A DNA stretch of 64,000 nt from Mesorhizobium sp. L2C084A000 (lineage in GTDB: Bacteria > Pseudomonadota > Alphaproteobacteria > Rhizobiales > Rhizobiaceae), in NCBI RefSeq assembly GCF_000502875.1, contig NZ_AYWX01000009.1, positions 432,555 through 496,554 of the forward strand, read 5' to 3'. Each line of letters begins with the position of its first letter. Within the stretch, counting starts at the first letter, position 1. Shown here one piece after another: positions 25,324 to 33,716 of this stretch. The translations under genes and the position numbers were made by a program. The notes below the pieces were generated by a model. It was not told the DNA's origin, made no database searches, and saw nothing but the letters and a program-made list of their open reading frames with translations.

Positions 25324-26619
25324 CTATTGCTCGCCCTCGCGCACGGTCCGCGCGCCGACATGCAGCGCACGGCCGGCACCGAGCCCCATGATGGCTACGC
25401 CAAGCCCGAGCGCGACGAACAGGAACGCCGTCCCCGAAAAACTGCCGGTCCAATCGCGGATCAGGCCCACCAGCAGCGGGCCGAATGCCGCCAGTACATA
25501 GCCGACGCCTTGCGCCATGCCTGAAAGATGCGCGGCGACATGCGAATCCGGCGAACGCAGCACGATCAAGCTCATGGCAGCCGCGATCAGGCCCCCCTGC
25601 CCAATGCCTTGCAGGACCGCCCAGAACAGCACCGTCGAGGTCGGCGCAAAGAGAATGCCGAGCAGCGCGATCACCGCTATGGCAACGAGCGCCACATTGA
25701 TGCCGCGCTGGTCCTTCAGCCGCATCGCAAAGGATGGCACGGCGAGGCACGTGATGACCTGCGCCATCACCGACACCGAAACCATCGCGCCGGCGGTGGC
25801 CGCGTCAAAGCCGCGCTCGCGCAGGATCGGCGCCAGCCAGCCGAAGATGCAATAGGCAAGTGCCGACTGCAGCCCCATGAACAGCGTCACCTGCCAAGCC
25901 AGGCGATCGCGCCAAAGCCCGACGACGTGAAAGCCGCGATGACTGACCTGCCGACGGCTGCCCAGCGCCTGCGGGATCCAGATCAGCAGCACGATCAGCG
26001 TCGGCACCGCCCAGGCAGCGAGCGCTCCCGACCATGAACCGGTGACAAAATGCTCGATCGGCAGCGTGAAGCCGGCAGCGGCAGCCGAGCCGGCGCAGAG
26101 CGCCATGGTGTAGAACCCGGTCATGATAGCGGCCCTGTCGGCGAAATCGCGCTTCACCAGGCCCGGCAGCAGCACATTGCCGATGGCAATCGCGCCACCG
26201 GCCAGGAATGTGGCGACAAACAGCAGGGGAACCGTACCGAACCAGCGCAGGCCGGTTCCCAGCACCAGCAAGGCGAGCGCCCCGAGCAAAGTGCGCTCGG
26301 CTCCATAGCGCTGCGCAAGCCTTGGCGCGAAGGGCGCGAACAGGCCGAGGCACAGGACGGGCAGCGTCGTCAGCAGGCTGGCGCCCGTCGTCGAAAGACC
26401 GGTTGCCTGCATCACCTCGGGCAACAGCACCGACAGGCTGGAAAACAGCGGCCTCAAGCTGAAGGCGATCAGCACAAGGCTTGCGCCAAGCATGATGCGC
26501 GCCGCACGGCTGCGCAGTTCAGGCGGCTGCGGCATGGGCAGGCTGTCGGCCTCGGCATCGACGAGTTCCAGACCCTCGACCTCGGCCTTCGGATCAGGCT
26601 GACGAAAACTCTGGTTCAT
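25324..26619 (-). CDS. MFS transporter, CynX/NimT type
   Basis: 431 residues. A charged 35-residue N-terminus precedes about twelve membrane segments; 'FSLRPLFSSLSVLLPEVMQA' in the first segment and 'AMSLIVLRSPDSHVAAHLSG' late in the protein match the cyanate/2-nitroimidazole transporter group. Its first 26 bases overlap the end of the GntR gene, so the two are coupled. Substrate unknown. Confidence 0.85.
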   Translation of the reverse strand: MNQSFRQPDPKAEVEGLELVDAEADSLPMPQPPELRSRAARIMLGASLVLIAFSLRPLFSSLSVLLPEVMQATGLSTTGASLLTTLPVLCLGLFAPFAPRLAQRYGAERTLLGALALLVLGTGLRWFGTVPLLFVATFLAGGAIAIGNVLLPGLVKRDFADRAAIMTGFYTMALCAGSAAAAGFTLPIEHFVTGSWSGALAAWAVPTLIVLLIWIPQALGSRRQVSHRGFHVVGLWRDRLAWQVTLFMGLQSALAYCIFGWLAPILRERGFDAATAGAMVSVSVMAQVITCLAVPSFAMRLKDQRGINVALVAIAVIALLGILFAPTSTVLFWAVLQGIGQGGLIAAAMSLIVLRSPDSHVAAHLSGMAQGVGYVLAAFGPLLVGLIRDWTGSFSGTAFLFVALGLGVAIMGLGAGRALHVGARTVREGEQ

Positions 26620-27292
26620 TGCGAAAGCAGTCTTTCAAGTTGGGCAACACCGGCGCCATGAAGGCTCGGACGGCGGCAACGGCGCGCTCGGGATCGCTCG
26701 CGGCAATGGCGTCGACGATTGCCGCATGCGCCTGGTGGTCCGGTTCGGGCAGATCGCCGTCGATGGTGGCATGGATGGTCTCGGTGATGGCGGCGGTGAA
26801 GAAGTCATAGAGCTCCATCATCGCCCTGTTGCCGGACGCCGCGACGACGGATTTGTGGAAAGCAAGATCGCGCCGGATGAAGGCTTCGCTTCCGCCGTCG
26901 GCGACGGTGCCGCGCGCGGCAAGCAATTGCCGCATCCGCTCGAGGTCGGCTGGCGTGTGACGCAAGGCGGCGAGCCTCGCGGCCTCGAGGTCCAGCGCCG
27001 CCCGCGCCTCCCACTGATCGCGCAAGCCGCTGCGTTTGACCCGGTCAAGCGCGGCAGAAGTATCGACGGCGGAGCGCACATAGGTGCCCGAGCCCTGACG
27101 CGTATTCAGCAACCCCTGCGAGACCAGCACCCGCACCGCCTCGCGGACGGTGCCCCGACTGACCGACAGAAGGTCGGTCAGAGCTGCCTCGTTGGGAATA
27201 CGCTCGCCGACACCCCAGCGGCCGCTGACGATTTCAGCCCGCAGGCTCTCGGTGGCGCTGTCGGTGAGATTGGTTCGGATAGCAGGTTGCAT
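26594..27292 (-). CDS. GntR-family regulator, FadR/FCD subtype
   Basis: 232 residues from the ATG at 27292; an ATG at 27304 and a TTG at 27307 in frame would lie inside the operator palindrome. N-terminal winged helix ('NEAALTDLLSVSRGTVREAV', about 35-55) and a C-terminal FCD helical domain with the metal-site residues 'RRDLAFHKSVVAASGN'. It probably controls the overlapping MFS gene through the 39 bp palindrome just upstream. Confidence 0.9.
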   Translation of the reverse strand: MQPAIRTNLTDSATESLRAEIVSGRWGVGERIPNEAALTDLLSVSRGTVREAVRVLVSQGLLNTRQGSGTYVRSAVDTSAALDRVKRSGLRDQWEARAALDLEAARLAALRHTPADLERMRQLLAARGTVADGGSEAFIRRDLAFHKSVVAASGNRAMMELYDFFTAAITETIHATIDGDLPEPDHQAHAAIVDAIAASDPERAVAAVRAFMAPVLPNLKDCFRNEPEFSSA

Positions 27293-27294
27293 CG

Positions 27295-27333
27295 GCCTAT
27301 TCATCAAGTCATCAGATGACTTGATGAATAGGC
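27295..27333. promoter_or_regulatory. 39-bp perfect palindrome, operator of the GntR gene
   Basis: Two perfect 19-base arms around a single A (27314). The arm runs GCCTATTCATCAAGTCATC. It ends three bases before the ATG at 27292 and so covers its ribosome site. The AAGTCATC-N-GATGACTT centre fits the GT-N-AC type of FadR-subfamily sites. Such a long perfect palindrome could also form an RNA hairpin that hides the start. Confidence 0.8.
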
Positions 27334-27392
27334 TTGCTTCTAACTGCCGTCAAGATGCTCGAAGCGAACGAGCACCACGCAATGGGAATGGA

Positions 27393-28088
27393 TCAGTTGG
27401 TGGCCCGTGCGAAGCTCGCCATGTGGAAGGCCTGAACCTCCGGCGGATAGCGATACTCCGTGCCATAGGGGCACGCATTGCGATCAAGGCAGCCGCCGCT
27501 GCGGCAAGGCGAGCCGCCGGCTCCACGCACATGCGTCAGGCAGGATTGATAAGCAAATCCTTGCGCGGAATAGGCGTCGGCCGGACAAGATTTCAGGCAA
27601 GGTTTCTCGACGCAGCTATCGCAAAGGTGAGGCGCCGTTTCGCCGGCTTGAATCGGAAGCTCGTCCTCGAACAGCAGCGCACCGCGATAGGCATGCCATA
27701 GCCCGTATTGCGGATGCATGAGGATGCCGAGCGGCGACGGCTTCAGTCCCTCCGCCCGCATCGCCCATTGCTGAAACGGCAGATAAGGTCTGTCGGAAGG
27801 GGAAACGGCTCGCGCCCCGAATGCCTCGGCCACGGCTCCGATCACTTCGCGCGACCACGTGTCGAGCGGATTGGCGATTGCCTGTGGCTGTTGCCCCCGC
27901 CAACGCAGGAAATACGGCCAGGGTGCCGCGCCCGCCTGCCCTACCAGCAGGACGGCCGCTGCCGGCGCACCAGATGATCCCGTTGGCGGCGCATTGCCTG
28001 TTGTAAAATTGAAGCCGCCGCGAAGAACAAGGCCGTTGGCGTGAAGCGCCGCAGCAATGCGGTCAACGCTGCCGGCGGGCGCAATCAT
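27393..28088 (-). CDS. Ferredoxin-like 4Fe-4S protein, QueG/reductive-dehalogenase-like C-terminus
   Basis: 231 residues starting at the ATG at 28088, immediately after AAGAAGGA. The C-terminal 65 residues hold a cluster motif: 'CDSCVEKPCLKSCPADA', then 'SCLTH', 'PCRSGGC' and 'NACPYG', enough for one or two Fe-S centres. The N-terminal two thirds resemble the region of QueG-like proteins that sits beside the corrinoid, but I see no separate corrinoid-binding motif. It lies 90 bp after the mttB-like gene on the same strand, so a role in reducing the corrinoid protein is possible (inference). Confidence 0.65.
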   Translation of the reverse strand: MIAPAGSVDRIAAALHANGLVLRGGFNFTTGNAPPTGSSGAPAAAVLLVGQAGAAPWPYFLRWRGQQPQAIANPLDTWSREVIGAVAEAFGARAVSPSDRPYLPFQQWAMRAEGLKPSPLGILMHPQYGLWHAYRGALLFEDELPIQAGETAPHLCDSCVEKPCLKSCPADAYSAQGFAYQSCLTHVRGAGGSPCRSGGCLDRNACPYGTEYRYPPEVQAFHMASFARATN

Positions 28089-28177
28089 TCCTTCTTGACC
28101 GGATCGGAGAACGCGCTCCGCCAGACTTCCTTGTGGATGATGTTGGCGACTTTAGCCCCGCCTGACTCGGGCTCCTT

Positions 28178-29752
28178 TCAAGTGAAGGCGTCGGGCATCG
28201 ACCCCTTCTTCTTGGCGATGAAGTCCTGCAACGCTTCGTCGATGCTCGGATCGAGATACGGCGCCTCGTAGCTTTCCAGCCAGCGGCGGGCAAGTTCGTT
28301 GGCACGCTGCGGCGCGGTCTTCTCGCCTTCGGCCAGCCACTGCTCGTAGGAATTGTTGTCGGCGATGTTGGAGCGGTAGAAGGCGGTCTGGAAATTGGCC
28401 TGGGTGTGGTCGCAGCCGAGATAGTGGCTGCCCGGGCCGACCTGGCGGATGGCGTCCATCGCCTGGCCGTTTTCCGACAGGTCGACGCCCTCGGAAAACT
28501 TCTGCGTCATGCCGAGCTGATCGATGTCCATCATGAACTTCTCATAACAGGACGCGAGCCCGCCCTCAAGCCAGCCGGCAGAGTGCAGCACGAAGTTGGT
28601 GCCGGCCAGGATGGTCGAGTTCAGCGTGTTGGCGCTTTCATAGGCCGCCTGAGCATCCGGAACCTTGGACGCGCAGAGCGAGCCGCCGGTGCGGAACGGC
28701 AGGCCCAGCCGACGCGCCAGCTGTGCGGCGCCATAAGACACCAGCGACGGCTCCGGCGTGCCGAAGGTCGGCGCTCCCGACTGCATCGAAATCGACGAGG
28801 CGAAGGTGCCGAACAGCACCGGCGCGCCGGGACGGATCAACTGCGTGAACGAGGCGCCGGCCAGCACTTCGGCCAGGACCTGCGTTAGCGTGCCGGCCAC
28901 CGTCACCGGGCTCATCGCGCCCGCAAGGATGAACGGCGTGACGATGCAGGCCTGGTTGTGGCGCGCATAGACTTTCAGCGCGCCGAGCATGGTCTCGTCG
29001 AACACCATCGGCGAGTTGGCGTTGATCAGGCTGGTCAGCACCGTGTTGTTCTCGACGAAATCGTCGCCGAAGACGATCTTGGCCATGGCGACGGTGTCTT
29101 CGGCGCGTTCCGGCGCGGTCACCGAGCCCATGAACGGCTTGTCGGAATATTTGATGTGGCTGTAGATCATGTCGAGGTGGCGCTTGTTGACCGGCACGTC
29201 GACGGGCTCACACACCGTGCCGCCCGAATGGTGGATCGACGGCGCCATATAGGCGAGCTTCACGAAATTCTGGAAATCCTCGATCGTCGCATAACGCCTG
29301 ACGCCATCGAGGTCACGCACGAAGGGCGGACCGTAGACCGGCGCAAAGACGGTGGCATTGCCGCCGATCTGCACCGAACGCTCGGAATTGCGCGCATGCT
29401 GGGTGTAGACGGACGGCGCGGTCTTGAGCAGCGAACGGCACAGCCCCTTCGGAAAGTGCACGCGCTCGCCCTTGACGTCGGCGCCGGCCTCTTTCCACAG
29501 TTGCAGCGCTTCCGCGTCATCACGGAAGATGATGCCGATCTCCTCGAGCACCGTGTCGGTGTTCTTCTCGATCAGCGCCAGGCCTTCCTCGTCCAGCACC
29601 TCGTAAACGTTGATCTTGCGCTTGATGTAGGTGAGCTGTGTACCCGGGCCACCGCCCGAACGTGCTGCCCGCCGGGCTGCAGCCCCGCCACTGGCGCCAC
29701 GCCCACGTCGCGCGTTTGACGCTTCCTGATCGACTGCCGCGTGTTCGCTCAT
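28178..29752 (-). CDS. MttB-family methyltransferase, non-pyrrolysine (second copy)
   Basis: 524 residues from the ATG at 29752 with AGGGAAGAACCACC before it; a longer frame from 29791 has no site. Same superfamily as 6311-7888: 'FGTFASSISMQSGAPTFGTP', 'SAGWLEGGLASCYEKF', 'VGPGSHYLGCDHTQ'. The frame contains no amber codon. Residues about 15-35 are Arg/Gly/Ala-rich (NARRGRGASGGAAARRAARS). The two copies clearly differ across most of their length, so substrates probably differ. It is transcribed divergently from the corrinoid protein, its expected methyl acceptor. Likely donors are glycine betaine, proline betaine or another betaine; sequence alone does not decide. Confidence 0.85.
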   Translation of the reverse strand: MSEHAAVDQEASNARRGRGASGGAAARRAARSGGGPGTQLTYIKRKINVYEVLDEEGLALIEKNTDTVLEEIGIIFRDDAEALQLWKEAGADVKGERVHFPKGLCRSLLKTAPSVYTQHARNSERSVQIGGNATVFAPVYGPPFVRDLDGVRRYATIEDFQNFVKLAYMAPSIHHSGGTVCEPVDVPVNKRHLDMIYSHIKYSDKPFMGSVTAPERAEDTVAMAKIVFGDDFVENNTVLTSLINANSPMVFDETMLGALKVYARHNQACIVTPFILAGAMSPVTVAGTLTQVLAEVLAGASFTQLIRPGAPVLFGTFASSISMQSGAPTFGTPEPSLVSYGAAQLARRLGLPFRTGGSLCASKVPDAQAAYESANTLNSTILAGTNFVLHSAGWLEGGLASCYEKFMMDIDQLGMTQKFSEGVDLSENGQAMDAIRQVGPGSHYLGCDHTQANFQTAFYRSNIADNNSYEQWLAEGEKTAPQRANELARRWLESYEAPYLDPSIDEALQDFIAKKKGSMPDAFT

Positions 29753-30028
29753 GGTGGTTCTTCCCTGAATCTGTTCTTGTCTGGAATCCATAGCGGCTGC
29801 ATCTCGCCGCTTCTTGCCAGATCGTAGCCATGCACCCTATTCGAAACGGCCCGCCAGCGCCAACGCCTGTCGCAAAATCGACAAGAATTCCAAGAGAGTT
29901 ACGGTCGCTTTCCTTTTGCGGGAAGTCGCAAATCAGCTATGGATACCTGCCCCCAGCGGGTTAGGTATGAACGCGAATATATTGTGCCTTGCGACGCACG
30001 TCGCGATGCCGGCAGGAGCTCGATACAA
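29753..30028. promoter_or_regulatory. Divergent control region of mttB-like and corrinoid genes
   Basis: 276 bp without a gene. It carries a 21 bp-period direct repeat, GGTCGC at 29903-29908 and AGTCGC at 29924-29929, 100 bp before the corrinoid gene start. A further TGTCGC occurs at 29868. TTTGCG-N6-CGCAAA (29915-29932) overlaps the second unit. The two NGTCGC units match those before the mttB-like gene at 6311, the MetVF operon and the GcvT flavoprotein. One activator could therefore serve all of them. Confidence 0.5.
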
Positions 30029-30727
30029 ATGGCCGACGACGAGATCATCCTTTCCGAACTTTCCGACGACGAGTTGGTGCAGCAGATGCACGACGATCTC
30101 TATGACGGGCTGAAGGAAGAGATCGAGGAAGGCACCAACATCCTGCTCGAGCGCGGCTGGGTGCCCTACAAGGTGCTGACCGAGGCGCTGGTCGAAGGCA
30201 TGCGCATCGTCGGCGAGGATTTTCGCGACGGCATCCTGTTCGTGCCCGAAGTGCTGTTGTCGGCCAATGCGATGAAGGCCGGCATGTTCATCCTGCGTCC
30301 GCTGCTCGCCGCCACCGGCGCGCCGAAGCAGGGCAAGATGGTCATCGGCACCGTCAAGGGCGACATCCACGACATCGGCAAGAACCTCGTCGGCATGATG
30401 ATGGAAGGTGCTGGCTTCGACGTCATCGATCTCGGCATCAACAATGCGGTCGAGAAATATCTCGATGCGATCGAACAGCACCAGCCCGACATCATCGGCA
30501 TGTCGGCCCTGCTGACCACGACCATGCCCTATATGAAGGTCGTCATCGACACGATGAAGGAAAAGGGCATCCGCGACGACTATGTCGTGCTGGTCGGCGG
30601 CGCGCCGCTGAACGAGGAATTCGGCAAGGCCGTCGGCGCCGATGCCTATTGCCGAGACGCGGCGGTGGCGGTCGAGACCGCCAAGGACTACATGAAGCGC
30701 AAGCACAATGTGCGCGCTTCGGCCTGA
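30029..30727 (+). CDS. Corrinoid (methylcobalamin) protein, MtgC/MtbC type
   Basis: 232 residues from the ATG at 30029 with GGCAGGAGC upstream. A helical cap domain (about 15-95) is followed by a B12-binding Rossmann domain with the base-off motif D112-x-H114-x-x-G117 ('GDIHDIGKN'), 'MSALLTTTMPYMK' and 'VLVGGAPLNEEF'. His114 should replace dimethylbenzimidazole under the cobalt. It accepts a methyl from the MttB-family enzyme and gives it to the methyl-THF enzyme at 35517. It is the only free-standing corrinoid protein in the window, so both MttB-type enzymes may share it. Confidence 0.92.
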   Translation: MADDEIILSELSDDELVQQMHDDLYDGLKEEIEEGTNILLERGWVPYKVLTEALVEGMRIVGEDFRDGILFVPEVLLSANAMKAGMFILRPLLAATGAPKQGKMVIGTVKGDIHDIGKNLVGMMMEGAGFDVIDLGINNAVEKYLDAIEQHQPDIIGMSALLTTTMPYMKVVIDTMKEKGIRDDYVVLVGGAPLNEEFGKAVGADAYCRDAAVAVETAKDYMKRKHNVRASA

Positions 30728-30753
30728 TTGGCCAATTCAGAATGGACAACAGG

Positions 30754-30781
30754 AAGCCGCGCCTTGCAGCGCGGCTTTTTT
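30754..30781 (+). terminator. Rho-independent terminator after the corrinoid gene
   Basis: AGCCGCGC (30755-30762), six-base loop, GCGCGGCT (30769-30776), then a run of T to 30781. It lies 27 bp after the stop. Confidence 0.9.
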
Positions 30782-30811
30782 GTTCCCAGATGAAGAAAGG
30801 CCGGGTGCGGA

Positions 30812-30952
30812 TCAGGGATTGTTGACGGTGTCCTCGACCGCATTGGCGGTTGATTTGACGTCCTTGCCGACGCCTCGGACGGTGTTCGCACAAGCCGTGA
30901 GGGCCAGGGCGCAGGTCAAGATGGCAATTGGCGTGATGCGTAGCAGTTTCAT
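30812..30952 (-). CDS. Entericidin-like small lipoprotein
   Basis: 46 residues from the ATG at 30952, behind GAGGGAGACACC. A signal sequence ends in the lipobox 'LTAC', followed by 'ANTVRGVGKDVKSTANAVED', the entericidin A/B pattern. It would be anchored in the outer or inner membrane. Its start faces the DUF1638 gene 64 bp away. Confidence 0.8.
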   Translation of the reverse strand: MKLLRITPIAILTCALALTACANTVRGVGKDVKSTANAVEDTVNNP

Positions 30953-31016
30953 GGACGGTGTCTCCCTCAATAGATAAATTAGCGCTACAGCAACGAAGGC
31001 CGGCTCGACGGGTTCC

Positions 31017-31646
31017 ATGGCCAAGACGCAAAAAACGAAACCGAATCAAGACGACAGGCTGCTCGTTATCGCCTGTGGGATGATTGCGCGCGAAATTCTG
31101 GCCGTCAAGGAACAGCTCGGACTGGATCACCTCGACCTGACCTGCCTGCCGGCGGAATTCCATTTCTATCCGGACCGCATCGCCCCGGCCATGGACAAGG
31201 CAATCGAAAAGGCCAAGGCCGACGGCTACAGCAACATCTTCGTCGGCTATGCCGATTGCGGCACCGGCGGCCTGCTCGACAGGGTGTGCGAGAAGCATGG
31301 CGTCGAGCGCATGGCCGGCCCGCACTGCTTTGCCTTCTATCAAGGCATGGAGGCCTATGCGAAAATCGCCGACGACGACATGATGTCCTTCTACATGACC
31401 GACTTCCTCTGCCGGCAGTTCGACGCCTTCTTCATGAGGCCGCTCGGCCTCGACAAGCATCCGGAGTTGATCAAGGACTATTTCGGCAACTACGAGAAGC
31501 TGATCTATCTGGCCCAGACCAACGATCCGGAACTCGACAAGGTCGCCGAAAAGGCCGCCAAAATGCTTGGTCTCGTCTATGAACGCCGCGCAACCGGCTA
31601 CGGCGACCTGACGGCCGGAATGGCGCTGGCGGCTGCACACGCCTGA
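31017..31646 (+). CDS. DUF1638 protein of the corrinoid cluster
   Basis: 209 residues. The N-terminal 'RLLVIACGMIAREILAVKEQ' and 'VGYADCGTGGLLDR' are the marks of DUF1638, a family of unknown function that I recall as a frequent neighbour of MttB and corrinoid genes. Several cysteines and acidic residues ('ACGM', 'YADCGTGG') could bind metal or cofactor. It is placed between the corrinoid protein and the MetVF operon, supporting a role in methyl transfer, corrinoid loading or repair. Confidence 0.8.
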   Translation: MAKTQKTKPNQDDRLLVIACGMIAREILAVKEQLGLDHLDLTCLPAEFHFYPDRIAPAMDKAIEKAKADGYSNIFVGYADCGTGGLLDRVCEKHGVERMAGPHCFAFYQGMEAYAKIADDDMMSFYMTDFLCRQFDAFFMRPLGLDKHPELIKDYFGNYEKLIYLAQTNDPELDKVAEKAAKMLGLVYERRATGYGDLTAGMALAAAHA

Positions 31647-31758
31647 AGCAATTCTTGACCCGCCATGCTCCAACCCTGGATGACAGGCCATCGAGAACGG
31701 GTAAGTTGTGCGCCACAAGGCAACAGGCCCTCCAGCCATTCGAACGTGGAAACGCACG

Positions 31759-32334
31759 ATGACCCCTCACCTCTTGATAGCCGTACTCGGTCTCCTCTGT
31801 TTCGCCCTGCCCGCTCATGCCGACGGCGAGGTGCAGAAACTCATCACCCCAGCCGACAAGGCACGGCTCGACAAATATGGCGAGACCCGCAAGGCGGCGC
31901 TCGCCGAGGCGAAAGCGGGAAACCCCGCCGAGGTCAAACAACTCGACGCCTTGCTGGCAAAACCGCTGGTAGCCTTCTCCGACAAGGACCTGACCGGCAA
32001 TTGGCGGTGCCGCACGATCAAGGCCGGCGGACCTTTGCCGCTCGTCATCTATGGCTGGTTCAAGTGCAAGGTGACCGATGACGGTTCCGGCTGGCGGCTG
32101 GAGAAGATCAGCGGCTCACAGCGCACCAAGGGCCGTTTCTTCGACGATGGCGAGAAACGCGCGATCTATCTCGGCTCCTTCTATGTCAACGACGATCCGG
32201 CAAAGCCCTATGGCAGCGCCCCGCAAACCGACCAGGTCGGCTACGCCTTCCGCAACAGCGCCAAGGAATGGCGCATCGAATTCCCGGCGCCCTACTACGA
32301 ATCGAAGCTCGATATCATCGAATTGAAGCGCTGA
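31759..32334 (+). CDS. Exported DUF4893-like protein
   Basis: 191 residues from the ATG at 31759 (GTGGAAACGCACG before it). An N-terminal signal peptide ends near 'FALPAHADG'. The mature part carries 'DLTGNWRCRTIKAGGPLP' and 'GWFKCKVTDDGSGWRLEKIS', typical of DUF4893. It would be periplasmic. Function unknown; no obvious tie to methyl metabolism. Confidence 0.75.
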   Translation: MTPHLLIAVLGLLCFALPAHADGEVQKLITPADKARLDKYGETRKAALAEAKAGNPAEVKQLDALLAKPLVAFSDKDLTGNWRCRTIKAGGPLPLVIYGWFKCKVTDDGSGWRLEKISGSQRTKGRFFDDGEKRAIYLGSFYVNDDPAKPYGSAPQTDQVGYAFRNSAKEWRIEFPAPYYESKLDIIELKR

Positions 32335-32427
32335 CCGGCATCGAAGATGCTGATCACCAAGGATTAACCCGGACGCCCTAGCATCCCGCCCATTGTCGAG
32401 AACGGTTGCTTGGAGGGGGCAAGATCC

Positions 32428-33210
32428 ATGGCAGCATCAGAATCCAGTACGCGTCCGATCGTGGTCGTCACCGGCGGCGGCCAGCATGTCTGGGTTATGA
32501 TCAATGCAATCGCCGATCGCGTTGGTCCTGTCAGCGTCGTCCTCGAAACCCCTGAATCCAAAAAGCAATTGCTGCGTGGCCGGGCTCGCCGCCAGGGCTG
32601 GATCTCCGCCATGGGCCAGCTTGGCACGATGGTGCTGAGCAGGTTGGGCAAGCGATTCCTGGCCGGCCACAGCGCGCGCTTGATTGCCGAGGAGAAGCTG
32701 GAGGTTGAGCCGCGACCAGGCCAGGAGATCATCCAAGTAGCCTCCGCCAATGGGCTTGAGTGCCTGCAGGCGATCCAGAAGATCCGGCCAGGCGTTGTAC
32801 TGCTCAACGGTTGCCGACTAATCTCGGCTGAGATGCTGAGCAAAATGCCCTGCCCGGTGCTCAACTACCATGCGGGCATCACGCCGAAATATCGCGGCAT
32901 GAATGGCGGCTATTGGGCTCTGGTATCAGGCGATGCGCAGAATTTCGGCACGACTGTCCACCTCGTCGACGCTGGCGTCGACACCGGTGGCGTGCTGAAG
33001 CAGGCGCGCGGACGATCGAAAAAGGGCGACACCATCTCAAGTCACGCGCTACGCCAGACGGCGTTCTCACGCGACATCTGCGTCGAGGCCGTCAGCGATG
33101 CACTGGCTGGAAAACTCACGACGATCGATCCCGGCCTGCCTTCGAAGCTGTGGTATCATCCGACGATCTGGTTCTACGTCTGGACGGGCCTCAGAACCGG
33201 CATCTGGTAG
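32428..33210 (+). CDS. Formyltransferase-family protein
   Basis: 260 residues from the ATG at 32428 with TTGGAGGGGG upstream. The central part (about 100-210) has the formyltransferase signature 'LNYHAGITPKYRGMNGGYWA' and a later 'VDAGVDTGGVL', which hold the catalytic Asn-His-Asp type residues. Relatives use 10-formyl-THF to formylate methionyl-tRNA, purine precursors or amino-sugars. A sugar-N-formyltransferase is one option; use of formyl-THF in this C1 region is another. Substrate undetermined. Confidence 0.75.
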   Translation: MAASESSTRPIVVVTGGGQHVWVMINAIADRVGPVSVVLETPESKKQLLRGRARRQGWISAMGQLGTMVLSRLGKRFLAGHSARLIAEEKLEVEPRPGQEIIQVASANGLECLQAIQKIRPGVVLLNGCRLISAEMLSKMPCPVLNYHAGITPKYRGMNGGYWALVSGDAQNFGTTVHLVDAGVDTGGVLKQARGRSKKGDTISSHALRQTAFSRDICVEAVSDALAGKLTTIDPGLPSKLWYHPTIWFYVWTGLRTGIW

Positions 33211-33325
33211 CGAGTTCCTCGCCCGTATCCGCATGCCGCACGCTGGCTCTTCCGGCGCGTCGAACCTGCCGCCAGCACACGCCGCAAACGAATAAACCCA
33301 CCTTTCATTTTACGACATCCAAATG

Positions 33326-33352
33326 CGTCGCTTTTGAATGCGCGCGCGTCGT
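33326..33352 (+). promoter_or_regulatory. NGTCGN direct repeat, 21-bp period, before the MetVF operon
   Basis: CGTCGC (33326-33331) and CGTCGT (33347-33352) lie 21 bp apart in the same orientation, ending 62 bp before the ATG at 33414. Spacing and distance agree with the sites at 6215, 29903 and 47404. The second unit departs at its last base. Confidence 0.35.
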
Positions 33353-33413
33353 CCCATAACAAGCGGCCCCACTGCGCTTCCGGCAATGCTCGCAGATCGA
33401 GGAGTGAGAATTC

Positions 33414-33716
33414 ATGGCCGATCTGATCGTCGTCTACTGGCGCGACATCCCAGCCCAAATCATCGTCAAGAAGGGCCGGCAGAACGCCAAGCGCGAACTG
33501 CCGCTGCGCTTCACCGAGGCGATCGACATGTGCGCGATGCGCACTGGCGCCGGCGGCACCGACGATTATCTGGCCGAATGGCGCAAGGCCGATCCCGTCC
33601 CGGTCGGCGACGACCTCGAAGCCGAGGTCGAGAAGGCATTCAACGATATCGACACGAAATACGACCGCGAGCGGCTGGTCGCCCTGGTCAAGGCAGGCGG
33701 CAAAGAAAATGTCTGA
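33414..33716 (+). CDS. PF13769 'virulence factor' small protein, first gene of the MetVF operon
   Basis: 100 residues behind GAGGAGTGAGAA. It starts 'MADLIVVYWRDIPAQIIVKK' and contains 'ELPLRFTEAIDMCAMRTG', which I recall as the 'virulence factor' family PF13769, of unknown function despite the name. It overlaps the MetV-like gene by eight bases, so it is part of the methyl-THF module. A role as an assembly or electron-transfer partner is conceivable but unproven. Confidence 0.75.
   Translation: MADLIVVYWRDIPAQIIVKKGRQNAKRELPLRFTEAIDMCAMRTGAGGTDDYLAEWRKADPVPVGDDLEAEVEKAFNDIDTKYDRERLVALVKAGGKENV

Noticed and set aside
25220-25750. N-terminal extension of the dienelactone hydrolase
   Set aside because: Antisense-like composition over the MFS gene; the domain starts just after the ATG at 25219.
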